The notes under the pieces were generated by a model. The model searched no databases and had not been told where the DNA came from. It worked only from the letters and a program-made list of their open reading frames with translations. 64,000 nucleotides of DNA from contig CAJTLT010000001.1 in the NCBI GenBank assembly GCA_910577375.1, forward strand, positions 116,952 through 180,951. Direction: 5' to 3'. Every line of letters starts with the position of its first letter. The stretch's first letter is position 1. The position numbers and the translations under genes are program-made. This document shows, piece by piece, positions 33,557-41,626 of the stretch. The DNA is from an uncultured Christensenella sp. GTDB lineage: Bacteria > Bacillota > Clostridia > Christensenellales > Borkfalkiaceae.

Positions 33557-35331
33557 AAAAGAAGAAAGGTAATCTTGCCGAACTTATGCAATACGCAGGA
33601 AAGCATAAGTATCTAACTTATTCGTCTTGGGTGCTGTCGGTTATCAGTGCGGCGCTTGCGCTTGTGCCGTTCGTCTACATTTTCTTTATTATAAAGGAAG
33701 TGATAGAAGTTGCGCCGGATTTTTCACAGGCAACGAATATCGTGTTTAACGGTTGGATGGCGGTCGTATTTGCGCTTGCATCCATTCTGATTTACGTCGG
33801 CGCGCTTATGTGTTCGCACTTGTCGGCGTTCAGAATTGCAGGAAATATGCGCAAAAAGACTATGCGGCATATATCGGAACTACCGCTTGGCTTTATCGGC
33901 GAAGCGGGCAGCGGAAAAGTGCGCCGTATCGTAAACGACAGCAGTGCGGCGACCGAAACGTATCTCGCGCACCAACTGCCCGATATGGCAGGGGCAATTG
34001 CGACGCCTATCGGATTGATTGTGATGTTGTTCCTATTCGATTGGCGGTTCGGTCTAATCAGTTTATTGCCCGTTCTTCTCGCATTTGTTTGTATGTGGAA
34101 AATGGCAGGACCGAAAATGGCGCAGGATATGAAAGCCTACAACAATGCGCTCGAAGATATGAATAATCAAGCGGTGGAATATGTACGCGGTGTTCCCGTA
34201 GTCAAGACGTTCGGTCAGACGGTGCGCTCGTTTAAGAAGTTTCAAGGCTCGATAGACAACTATCATAATTATTGCGTTGCCTACTGTAAAAAATGCCGTC
34301 CGTCAATGATACTGTTTACAATGTTCATAAACGGCACGTTTGCATTTTTAATCTCGCTTGCGCTTATCCTTGCAGGCGGCGAAGCGATTGCGCTGAACAC
34401 GCTAATGAATTTTATATTCTACGTTATATTCACGCCTATACTAACAACTTCGCTTATGAAAGTTTTGTATATGAGCGAGAACGGTATGGTGGTTGCGGAC
34501 GCACTTTCGCGTGTTCATTCCATACTCGACTTAAAGCCGTTGCCCGAAGCGGTAAACGGCGAAACGCCCGAAGATAATTCGGTGGAGTTCGAGCGCGTAT
34601 CGTTCCGTTACTCTAACGCCGAAACGGACGCACTCTCTAACGTGTCGTTCAAAGTAAGCGCAGGTCAGACGGTAGCGTTTGTCGGACCGAGCGGCGGAGG
34701 AAAAACAACTGTCGCAGGACTTATTTCGCGGTTTTGGGACGTGCGCGAAGGCTCGGTTAAAATCGGCGGCGTGAACGTAAAGAACATAAAGCACGAGGAA
34801 CTTATGAACAACGTGTCGTATGTGTTCCAAGACAGCAAATTATTGAAAACGTCTATATTGGAAAACGTGCGCTTATCCAAGCCGCACGCAAGCGAGGTGG
34901 AAGTTTTGAACGCCTTGCATAAAGCGCAGTGCGACGATATTATCGCAAAACTGCCGAACGGAATTCATACGGTTATCGGCACAAAAGGCGTGTATTTATC
35001 GGGCGGCGAACAGCAGAGAATAGCGATTGCGAGAGTAATGCTGAAAAATGCGCCCATTATCGTACTCGACGAAGCGACGGCGTTCGCCGACCCCGAAAAC
35101 GAAGCGTTGGTACAAAAGGCATTTGCGGAACTGTCCAAAGATAAAACGGTGATAATGATAGCGCATAGACTGACTACCGTGAGAAATGCGGAAAAGATTT
35201 TTGTTCTTAAAGACGGACAAATCGAGGATGCAGGTACGCACGACGAACTCGTAAAGAGCGGCTCGCTGTATGCGAAGATGTGGAAAGATTATCAGACTTC
35301 TATCGGCTGGAAAGTAGGAGGTGCAAAATGA
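33553..35331 (+). CDS. exporter-fold ABC transporter (permease + ATPase), first half of pair 1
   Basis: 592 residues. N-terminal membrane domain with ~6 helices (to ~320), C-terminal ATPase with Walker A GPSGGGKTT, signature LSGGEQQRIAIAR, Walker B IIVLDEATA and IAHRL. Start overlaps the leader peptide and the stop overlaps the next gene. The pair resembles IrtAB/YbtPQ-type half-transporters, which import Fe-siderophores despite an exporter fold; a multidrug exporter is the alternative. The GTTAG-N6-CTAAC operator upstream supports iron control. Confidence 0.85.
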   Translation: MKKKKGNLAELMQYAGKHKYLTYSSWVLSVISAALALVPFVYIFFIIKEVIEVAPDFSQATNIVFNGWMAVVFALASILIYVGALMCSHLSAFRIAGNMRKKTMRHISELPLGFIGEAGSGKVRRIVNDSSAATETYLAHQLPDMAGAIATPIGLIVMLFLFDWRFGLISLLPVLLAFVCMWKMAGPKMAQDMKAYNNALEDMNNQAVEYVRGVPVVKTFGQTVRSFKKFQGSIDNYHNYCVAYCKKCRPSMILFTMFINGTFAFLISLALILAGGEAIALNTLMNFIFYVIFTPILTTSLMKVLYMSENGMVVADALSRVHSILDLKPLPEAVNGETPEDNSVEFERVSFRYSNAETDALSNVSFKVSAGQTVAFVGPSGGGKTTVAGLISRFWDVREGSVKIGGVNVKNIKHEELMNNVSYVFQDSKLLKTSILENVRLSKPHASEVEVLNALHKAQCDDIIAKLPNGIHTVIGTKGVYLSGGEQQRIAIARVMLKNAPIIVLDEATAFADPENEALVQKAFAELSKDKTVIMIAHRLTTVRNAEKIFVLKDGQIEDAGTHDELVKSGSLYAKMWKDYQTSIGWKVGGAK

Positions 35332-37046
35332 TTAAGTATATAATGAAAAAATACGCGCTGTCCGAGCGCGGAGCAAAAGGCTTTATTTGGGCTGTAGTCG
35401 CTTGTGCGGTCGAGGGACTTGCGCTAATGTTGCCCGTATCGCTTTTGTATTATCTGACGGACGATTTATTGAAAGGCGCAGTGCCGTCATCGCATTATTA
35501 TTTTTACGGCTTCGGCATCGCTGTTGCGCTTGTGCTTATAGTGCTTACAAACTTTTGGAAATACAATGCAACTTATTTTTCTACCTACCGCGAATCTGGA
35601 ATAAAGCGCGTGGGACTTGCCGAAAAGTTGAGAAAGTTGCCGCTGTCGTTCTTCGGTAAAAAGGATTTGGCGGACTTGACGAATACGGTTATGGGCGACG
35701 TGCAAGTTACCGAACAAATGATGTCGCATTACGTTCCGCAGTTTTGGGGTTCTATTATATCTGCACTCATTGTGTCAATCGGTATGTTTGCGTTTGATTG
35801 GCGTATGGCGCTTGCGGCATTGTGGGTGTTCCCCGTTGCGCTTGTCATCGTAGCATTTTCAAAAAAAGCGCAGAATTATTTTACCCGTAAACAAAAGGAA
35901 GCCGATGTAGCCGTTATGGACGGTATACAGGAAAATCTCGAAACGATACGCGACTTAAAGAGCAATAATGCCGAAAAGAAGTATTTGGACGGATTGAACA
36001 AAAAAATAGACAAAGCGGAAGTGCGGCATATAAAGAGTGAACTCGGCACGGCTATGTTCGTCGTTCCGGCGCAGATGATACTCAAACTCGGTATAGCGAC
36101 GGTTGCACTTGTCGGCGGTATGCTGCTTATAAGCGGAACACTTTCGCTCATCACGTTCTTTATGTTTTTGCTTGTCGTATCGCGCGTTTACGAGCCGTTG
36201 TCAGGCGCATTGCAAAATCTCGCGGCGATGAACAGTTTGCAGATAAACATTGACAGAATGAACGAAATCGAAGACTATGAAGAACAGAGCGGCGATAAAG
36301 CGTTCAATCCGAACGGGTACGACATTGAGTTCAAAAACGTGGGATTTGCATATAACACGGGCGAAACGGTTTTGGACGGAGTATCGTTTACGGCAAAGCA
36401 AGGGCAAGTAACCGCGCTCATCGGTGAAAGCGGAGGTGGTAAATCTACTGCGGCTAAACTTGCCGCAAGGTTTTGGGACGTGAACAAAGGCACGGTAACT
36501 GTCGGCGGCGTGGATGTGAAAACGGTCGATCCCGAAGAACTGTTAAAAGCCTATTCGATTGTATTCCAAGACGTAACGCTATTCAATAACACCGTAATGG
36601 AAAACATAAGAATAGGCAAAGTCGGCGCGAGCGACGAAGAAGTTTTGCGCGTGGCGAAAGAAGCGCAATGCGACGAATTTGTGGAGAAGTTACCCAACGG
36701 CTATAATACAGTGATAGGTGAAAACGGCTCTATGCTGTCGGGCGGCGAACGGCAGAGAATATCCATAGCGCGCGCTATGCTTAAAGACGCGCCGATAGTA
36801 ATAATGGACGAAGCCACCGCGTCGCTCGACGCCGAAAACGAAACGGAAGTACAACGTGCGCTGTCCGCGCTCATACAAAACAAGACCGTGCTTATTATAG
36901 CACACCGTATGAGAACGGTGGACGGCGCGGAAAAAATCGTAGTATTGCAAGGCGGTAAAGTTGCCGAGCAGGGTACGCCGCAGGAACTTAAAGCAAAGGG
37001 CGGCATATACAGCAAAATGCTCGAATTGCAAAGTACGGACGCATAA
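35328..37046 (+). CDS. exporter-fold ABC transporter, second half of pair 1
   Basis: 572 residues from ATG 35328 (AGGAGG site, ATGA overlap with the preceding stop). Membrane domain, then ATPase: Walker A GESGGGKST, signature LSGGERQRISIAR, Walker B IVIMDEATASLD, AHRM. Presumed heterodimer partner of the preceding protein in the inner membrane. Followed by a strong terminator. Confidence 0.85.
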   Translation: MIKYIMKKYALSERGAKGFIWAVVACAVEGLALMLPVSLLYYLTDDLLKGAVPSSHYYFYGFGIAVALVLIVLTNFWKYNATYFSTYRESGIKRVGLAEKLRKLPLSFFGKKDLADLTNTVMGDVQVTEQMMSHYVPQFWGSIISALIVSIGMFAFDWRMALAALWVFPVALVIVAFSKKAQNYFTRKQKEADVAVMDGIQENLETIRDLKSNNAEKKYLDGLNKKIDKAEVRHIKSELGTAMFVVPAQMILKLGIATVALVGGMLLISGTLSLITFFMFLLVVSRVYEPLSGALQNLAAMNSLQINIDRMNEIEDYEEQSGDKAFNPNGYDIEFKNVGFAYNTGETVLDGVSFTAKQGQVTALIGESGGGKSTAAKLAARFWDVNKGTVTVGGVDVKTVDPEELLKAYSIVFQDVTLFNNTVMENIRIGKVGASDEEVLRVAKEAQCDEFVEKLPNGYNTVIGENGSMLSGGERQRISIARAMLKDAPIVIMDEATASLDAENETEVQRALSALIQNKTVLIIAHRMRTVDGAEKIVVLQGGKVAEQGTPQELKAKGGIYSKMLELQSTDA

Positions 37047-37068
37047 GCATTGTATTGTCATTGAAGAA

Positions 37069-37097
37069 ACGGGTAGAGAAATCTGCCCGTTTTTTTG
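37069..37097 (+). terminator. terminator of ABC pair 1
   Basis: Stem ACGGGTAGA / TCTGCCCGT with GAAA tetraloop, then seven T. Confidence 0.9.
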
Positions 37098-37116
37098 TTG
37101 TGCATGCCAAATTCGA

Positions 37117-37146
37117 TTGACAAGAACGGCAATTTTGTATTATCAT
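37117..37146 (+). promoter_or_regulatory. promoter of the MacB/FtsX-type operon
   Basis: TTGACA (37117-37122), 18-base spacer, TATCAT (37141-37146), immediately upstream of two operator palindromes. Confidence 0.65.
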
Positions 37147-37148
37147 AT

Positions 37149-37166
37149 AGTTAGCAACGACTAACC
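37149..37166. promoter_or_regulatory. operator GTTAG-N6-CTAAC, site 2
   Basis: AGTTAG-CAACGA-CTAACC, just after the -10 box, where a bound repressor would block initiation. Confidence 0.7.
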
Positions 37167-37187
37167 GTTGTTTTATTTCTAAGTTTA

Positions 37188-37205
37188 AGTTAGTAATGAC
37201 TAACC
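37188..37205. promoter_or_regulatory. operator GTTAG-N6-CTAAC, site 3
   Basis: AGTTAG-TAATGA-CTAACC, 39 bases downstream of site 2 and just before the Shine-Dalgarno region of the ATPase gene. Confidence 0.7.
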
Positions 37206-37221
37206 AAAAAGAGAGGGTATT

Positions 37222-37923
37222 ATGGCAATCGTAACATTTGAAAACGTATCGAGAGTGTACAAAAGCGGCGACCACGCGTTAAAGGCGTTGGACGGCGTTA
37301 ATTTGTCGCTTGACGAAGGGAAGTTTATAGTCATACTCGGACCGAGCGGCGCCGGAAAGAGTACGCTATTAAATTTGCTCGGCGGTTTGGACAGTCCCAC
37401 AAGCGGCACGATAAGGGTAGACGGTAAAGATATATCCACGCTGTCGGATAACGAACTTGCTCAGTATCGCGCCGCAAAGGTCGGATTCGTTTTTCAGTTT
37501 TATAATCTTGTGCCTACTCTGACAGTGTATGAAAATGTTGCGCTTGTAAAAGAGATTGCGCCCGATGCGCTCGAACCGAAGCAAATGCTTGAGGAAGTGG
37601 GGCTTGCCGACCATATCAAAAACTTTCCGGCTGAGCTTAGCGGCGGCGAACAGCAGAGAGTATCCATCGCCCGTGCGCTTGCGAAAAATCCGAAAATACT
37701 TTTGTGCGACGAGCCTACGGGCGCACTTGATTCCGAAACAGGTGTGCTTGTACTCAAACTTCTTTTGTCAATGGCGCGTAACTACGGCAAGACTATTGTA
37801 ATCGTAACGCACAATCAGAATATCGCTAAAATGGCGGACGTTGTTATTCGTGTGAAGAACGGCAAAATTAAATCGTGCGAAGAACAGGCTGAGCCGATGA
37901 GTGCAGACGAGGTGGAGTGGTAA
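37222..37923 (+). CDS. MacB/LolD-type ABC ATPase
   Basis: 233 residues. Walker A GPSGAGKST, Q-loop FVFQFYNLVPTLTVYENV (MacB/LolD hallmark), signature LSGGEQQRVSIARA, Walker B ILLCDEPTGALDS, VTHN. It pairs with the FtsX-type permease encoded 1 base downstream. In this class the ATPase drives mechanotransmission or lipid/peptide handling rather than classical import; the role here is unknown. Doubly marked by iron-type operators. Confidence 0.9.
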   Translation: MAIVTFENVSRVYKSGDHALKALDGVNLSLDEGKFIVILGPSGAGKSTLLNLLGGLDSPTSGTIRVDGKDISTLSDNELAQYRAAKVGFVFQFYNLVPTLTVYENVALVKEIAPDALEPKQMLEEVGLADHIKNFPAELSGGEQQRVSIARALAKNPKILLCDEPTGALDSETGVLVLKLLLSMARNYGKTIVIVTHNQNIAKMADVVIRVKNGKIKSCEEQAEPMSADEVEW

Positions 37924-37924
37924 T

Positions 37925-40201
37925 ATGCTTTTGCGCAAACTTTTCAGAACGGCGTGGAAGTATAAAGCGCAGTTCATCTCAATGATAATAATGGTGGCTA
38001 TCGGCGTTGGTATTTTCTTCGGTTTCAATATGGAGTGGTACTCGCTCGAAAAAGACACGGGCGCATTCTTAACCGAAACGAATTATGCCGATTACAGGCT
38101 TATTAACGAGCAAGGTTTCTCGGAAGATGATATTGCTCGCATAAAGGATATTGACGGGGTAACGGCGGCTACGCGCGTTTTGAACGTCAACGTGGACGTA
38201 AAAGACCAAAACAAATCGCTTGCGCTGTTCGTACCCGAAGAATATACCGTATCTACTATGCACGTCGTAAGCGGTAAAGGCTACGACAAAAGTTCGGAAG
38301 GCTTTTGGCTTTCGGATAAATATGCGGCGGCGAACGGCGTATATATCGGCGATACGCTTACCGTAACTTACCGAAATATAGCAATAAGCGGCGAAGTGAT
38401 AGGACTGATTAAGAGCGGCGAATTTATGGTGTGCGTTGCGGACGGCAATCAACTTATGCCGAATTTCAATACGTTCGGATTTGTCTATGCTTCGCCCGAA
38501 AAGATTAAAAACGCACTCGGCGGCGTTATATTCTATCCGCAAATCAACGTGCTGACCGAACTTACAAAAACGCAAATGGAACAGGCGGCGCAAACCGCAC
38601 TCGGTAAAACAACGCTCATTCTCGGTAAGGACGAGCATACTTCCTATGCTGCCGCGCAGAGCGAGATAGAGGAAGGGAAAACAATGGTATCCGTTCTGCC
38701 CGTGCTGTTTCTTTTAATCGGCATATTGACGATGATAACGACGATGCACAGGGTAACGGCGAACGAAAAAACGCAGATAGGCACGCTCAAAGCGCTCGGC
38801 TTTAAGAACGGAAGAATCTTGCGCCATTATACCGCATACGGACTGTTTATCGGCATTGTAGGTGCGGTTTTGGGAATTGCGCTCGGCTTCGGTATAGGAG
38901 CGTTAATTGTCAATCCCAATATGATGCAGGGAACGTATTTCGATATGCCGTATTGGGGACTGTCTGCGCCGTGGTGGACTTGGCTTTTGCTCGTAGGCAT
39001 TATAGCGTTCTTAACGCTTATCAGTTTTCTATCCGTAAAAAAAATGCTCAAAGGCACGGCGGCGGACGCGCTTCGTCCGTATACGCCGAAGAAAGTTAAA
39101 CCGCTTGTCATAGAAAAGACCAAAGTATGGAACAAAATGAGTTTTGCTACGAAGTGGAATATGCGCGACGTGTTCCGGCACAAAACGCGCTCTATTATGA
39201 CACTTGTCGGCGTTATCGGCTGTATGCTTTTACTTGTCGGCGGCTTGGGTATGCACGATACTATGTCGGGATTTTTAGGCACGCTCGATAAAACGATAAT
39301 GAATTACGAAACGCGCATAAACTTCGCCGAAAACGTAACGAACGAACAAGCGATAGAATTTGCGGATAAGTATGACGGCGATTATATGGCATCTTCGAGC
39401 GTGCAGTTAAGCGGAGAGCCGATTACGCTCGAAATATATAATATTAAACACGATACCGTTCGGTTTATAAATAAAGACAACAAGCCTGTACCCGTAAATA
39501 GCGACGGAGCGTATATAAGTCTGCGCGTTGCGGACAGAGGGTATGCGGTAGGGGATACGCTCACGTTCTCGCCTTATGGCTCAGAAAAGAGTTTCAGCGT
39601 AAAGGTTGCAGGAGTTTTACGTTCTTATACGACCGAGAATATCGTTTTGACGAGCGACTATGCGGACGAAATGGAAATTCCTTATACCGTAACGACGGCG
39701 TTTGTAAACGCGGAGCATAGCGAGATAGAATCCGCCGAATTTATATCGGGAACGCAGAGCAAAACTTCGGTAATGGAATCATACAATAGTTTTACGTCCG
39801 TATTGAATACAATGGTTTTGTTGTTCGTACTTGCCGCCGTTATTCTCGGCGTAGTCGTGCTGTATAATTTAGGTGTGATGAGTTATGTGGAACGCTACCG
39901 CGAACTGGCTACGTTAAAAGTGGTAGGCTTCAAAAACAAGCATATAGGACGTATTCTTATCAGTCAAAATATTTGGTTGACGGTTTTAGGTATTATAATA
40001 GGCTTGCCTTGCGGTGTGGGCGTTTTGGGGCTGTTGTTGACTTTGCTTGGAAGCGAATACGAACTGAAAATAATGCTCGGCGCTCTCACGTATTGCGTCA
40101 GTATTTTGGTAACTTTCGGCGTGTCGCTCGTGGTCGGTTTATTCGTTGCCCGTAAGAACAAAAAAATCAATATGGTGGAAGCATTAAAAGGTGCGGAATA
40201 A
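37925..40201 (+). CDS. FtsX/MacB-type ABC permease
   Basis: 758 residues from ATG 37925. First membrane helix at ~17-33 (FISMIIMVAIGVGIFFGF), large extracytoplasmic domain, then FtsX-like helix bundles around residues 260-370 and 640-745, giving the two-domain layout of Firmicute permeases of this class. It ends in KKINMVEALKGAE, a typical FtsX tail. Partner of the preceding ATPase. Substrate unknown. Confidence 0.88.
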   Translation: MLLRKLFRTAWKYKAQFISMIIMVAIGVGIFFGFNMEWYSLEKDTGAFLTETNYADYRLINEQGFSEDDIARIKDIDGVTAATRVLNVNVDVKDQNKSLALFVPEEYTVSTMHVVSGKGYDKSSEGFWLSDKYAAANGVYIGDTLTVTYRNIAISGEVIGLIKSGEFMVCVADGNQLMPNFNTFGFVYASPEKIKNALGGVIFYPQINVLTELTKTQMEQAAQTALGKTTLILGKDEHTSYAAAQSEIEEGKTMVSVLPVLFLLIGILTMITTMHRVTANEKTQIGTLKALGFKNGRILRHYTAYGLFIGIVGAVLGIALGFGIGALIVNPNMMQGTYFDMPYWGLSAPWWTWLLLVGIIAFLTLISFLSVKKMLKGTAADALRPYTPKKVKPLVIEKTKVWNKMSFATKWNMRDVFRHKTRSIMTLVGVIGCMLLLVGGLGMHDTMSGFLGTLDKTIMNYETRINFAENVTNEQAIEFADKYDGDYMASSSVQLSGEPITLEIYNIKHDTVRFINKDNKPVPVNSDGAYISLRVADRGYAVGDTLTFSPYGSEKSFSVKVAGVLRSYTTENIVLTSDYADEMEIPYTVTTAFVNAEHSEIESAEFISGTQSKTSVMESYNSFTSVLNTMVLLFVLAAVILGVVVLYNLGVMSYVERYRELATLKVVGFKNKHIGRILISQNIWLTVLGIIIGLPCGVGVLGLLLTLLGSEYELKIMLGALTYCVSILVTFGVSLVVGLFVARKNKKINMVEALKGAE

Positions 40202-40234
40202 TTGAAAAACTTCGTTAAAAGCCTATGCGCTCAC

Positions 40235-40263
40235 TTTACAAACGTAAGCAAATCATATATAAT
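40235..40263 (+). promoter_or_regulatory. promoter of dtxR
   Basis: TTTACA (40235-40240), 17-base spacer, TATAAT (40258-40263). A CCTATGC / GCATAGG inverted repeat (about 40222 and 40272) brackets it. Confidence 0.65.
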
Positions 40264-40296
40264 AAAAGTAAGCATAGGTTAACGCAAGGGGTAATT

Positions 40297-40665
40297 ATGG
40301 TTAAGTATCAAGAATCAGAAGAAATGTATCTTGAAACGATACTGTTACTTAAACAAAAAAGCGCTAACGTCCACGCGATAAACGTAGCGGAAGAACTCGG
40401 TTATTCCAAACCGTCGGTGTCAAACGCATTAAAATCCCTTGTAAGTAAAGGATATTTGACGATAGGGCAGGACGGTGTGCTTCATTTAACCGAAGAAGGG
40501 AAGAATAAAGCGGAAGGCATATACGAACGCCATACCGTCATAACAAAATTGCTTGAAATAACAGGTGCAAGTCACGAAATGGCAGAGGAAAATGCTTGCC
40601 GAATCGAACACGTCATAACGCCCGAACTATTTGAGGTATTGAAAAAGTTCGTAAAAAACGGTTAG
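40297..40665 (+). CDS. iron-type DtxR-family repressor
   Basis: 122 residues from ATG 40297 (AAGGGG site). Winged helix-turn-helix (INVAEELGYSKPSVSNALKSLVSKGYL) and dimerisation domain; the SH3-like domain of DtxR/IdeR is absent. Putative ligands match DtxR numbering almost exactly: M10, H79, C101, E104, H105 (DtxR M10, H79, C102, E105, H106). Cys at that position is typical of iron rather than manganese sensors. It is the obvious candidate to bind the GTTAG-N6-CTAAC palindromes, one of which overlaps its own stop codon. Confidence 0.85.
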   Translation: MVKYQESEEMYLETILLLKQKSANVHAINVAEELGYSKPSVSNALKSLVSKGYLTIGQDGVLHLTEEGKNKAEGIYERHTVITKLLEITGASHEMAEENACRIEHVITPELFEVLKKFVKNG

Positions 40666-40676
40666 CAATAACTAAC
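40661..40676. promoter_or_regulatory. operator GTTAG-N6-CTAAC, site 4
   Basis: GTTAG-CAATAA-CTAAC, overlapping the dtxR stop codon and lying just upstream of the promoter at 40683. Confidence 0.65.
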
Positions 40677-40682
40677 TTTTAC

Positions 40683-40712
40683 TTGACATAAAAATTGACT
40701 TTGGTTTATAAT
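40683..40712 (+). promoter_or_regulatory. promoter upstream of the second regulator operon
   Basis: Perfect TTGACA (40683-40688), 18-base spacer, perfect TATAAT (40707-40712). Confidence 0.8.
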
Positions 40713-40714
40713 AT

Positions 40715-40749
40715 ATTGCGGAGTACGGGAAATGACTCCGCAATTTTTT
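40715..40749 (+). terminator. terminator directly at the transcription start (attenuator or tiny RNA)
   Basis: 10-bp perfect stem ATTGCGGAGT / ACTCCGCAAT, 10-base loop, then six T. It begins within a few bases of the predicted start of transcription from 40683-40712, so it may also terminate dtxR read-through. Confidence 0.85.
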
Positions 40750-40757
40750 GTCTGTGA

Positions 40758-40773
40758 GTTAGCAATGACTTAC
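40758..40773. promoter_or_regulatory. operator GTTAG-N6-CTTAC, site 5 (one mismatch)
   Basis: GTTAG-CAATGA-CTTAC, between the terminator and site 6. Confidence 0.5.
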
Positions 40774-40808
40774 TTGCGTGGCAAATACACGATATATTTT
40801 TTTACGGT

Positions 40809-40830
40809 ATAGTTAGCCTACGCTAACTAT
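40809..40830. promoter_or_regulatory. operator site 6, extended palindrome
   Basis: ATAGTTAG-CCTACG-CTAACTAT, 8-bp perfect arms, 24 bases before the ATG at 40854. It is the longest of the set and resembles DtxR-family boxes in layout. Confidence 0.75.
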
Positions 40831-40853
40831 TGAAAGGAGAGCAGGAAAAGAAT

Positions 40854-41219
40854 ATGACGGTATCGGAGTTAAGATATTTGATTACTGCAAACGAACTGAA
40901 TGAAGGCGGTAACGGCGCAAGAATGTCCGCAATGGCAAAGCGGTTGAACGTAACGAAAGTAAGCGTATGCAATGCTGTTGAGCGGCTTATTGCAAACGGC
41001 TATTTTTATCACAACGGCAAGAGGGTATTGCTAACCGAAAAAGGTTTGAGCGAAATTGCCGATTATCTTGTAGTCATTGATTTTATCGGTGATAAGTTAC
41101 AGCGGCATTTGGGTACGCCGAAAGACAGAGCATTTGACGAAGCTTTGGGCGCGGCGTGCGCACTCGGCGAAGAAAGCCGTAAAGGCGTGCTGATGTTTGC
41201 GAGGGCGAATAAAGTATGA
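40854..41219 (+). CDS. winged-helix regulator, DtxR-like without metal ligands
   Basis: 121 residues from ATG 40854 (AGGAAAAG site). The N-terminal half resembles the DtxR winged helix (MSAMAKRLNVTKVSVCNAVERLIANGYFYHNGKRVLLTEKG). The C-terminal half lacks the C-x2-E-H metal motif. It may be a cofactor-independent or redox-sensing relative, or may dimerise with the iron-type DtxR encoded upstream. It heads a seven-gene operon in which each start overlaps the previous stop. Confidence 0.65.
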   Translation: MTVSELRYLITANELNEGGNGARMSAMAKRLNVTKVSVCNAVERLIANGYFYHNGKRVLLTEKGLSEIADYLVVIDFIGDKLQRHLGTPKDRAFDEALGAACALGEESRKGVLMFARANKV

Positions 41220-41626
41220 AAGACGAACTGAAAGCGTGGAATAAGGAAAAGAAACTTATTCCCGTGATGATAAAAAAGTATTGCAGAGGTAAGCACAAGA
41301 CGACAAGAAAAGCGCAGGGTGTCGAGCGCGGCAAGGTTTGCGCCGAGTGTCGGGAACTTACCGAATACGCGCTATTCCGCTTGGAAAAGTGTCCGTTTAA
41401 GGTAAACAAAAAGTTTTGCTCGTTTTGCAAAATACACTGTTACAAACCCGAAATGCGCGAAAAGATAAAAGCGGTAATGAAATATGCCGGACCGCGTATG
41501 CTCTTTACGCATCCAATATTTGCAATCTCACACGTTGTGCAGATGATTAAATACAAAAAACGCTTGAAATCGGAGGCAAAAGACAATGATAGACAAAGAG
41601 TTATTCAAACTGATAGGCAAGAATAA
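41216..41626 (+). CDS. YgbA-like Cys-rich protein (nitrous oxide-stimulated promoter family)
   Basis: 136 residues; ATG overlaps the upstream stop. Motifs IKKYCRGKH, VCAECRELTEYALFRLEKCPF, FCSFCKIHCYKPEMREKIKAVMKYAGPRMLFTHPI match the small YgbA family. Six Cys in CxxC-type spacing suggest a metal or Fe-S site. The enterobacterial homologue has been tied to growth under nitrosative stress and iron limitation, which fits an iron-regulated operon. The final ~13 residues overlap the next ABC gene. Confidence 0.8.
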   Translation: MKDELKAWNKEKKLIPVMIKKYCRGKHKTTRKAQGVERGKVCAECRELTEYALFRLEKCPFKVNKKFCSFCKIHCYKPEMREKIKAVMKYAGPRMLFTHPIFAISHVVQMIKYKKRLKSEAKDNDRQRVIQTDRQE

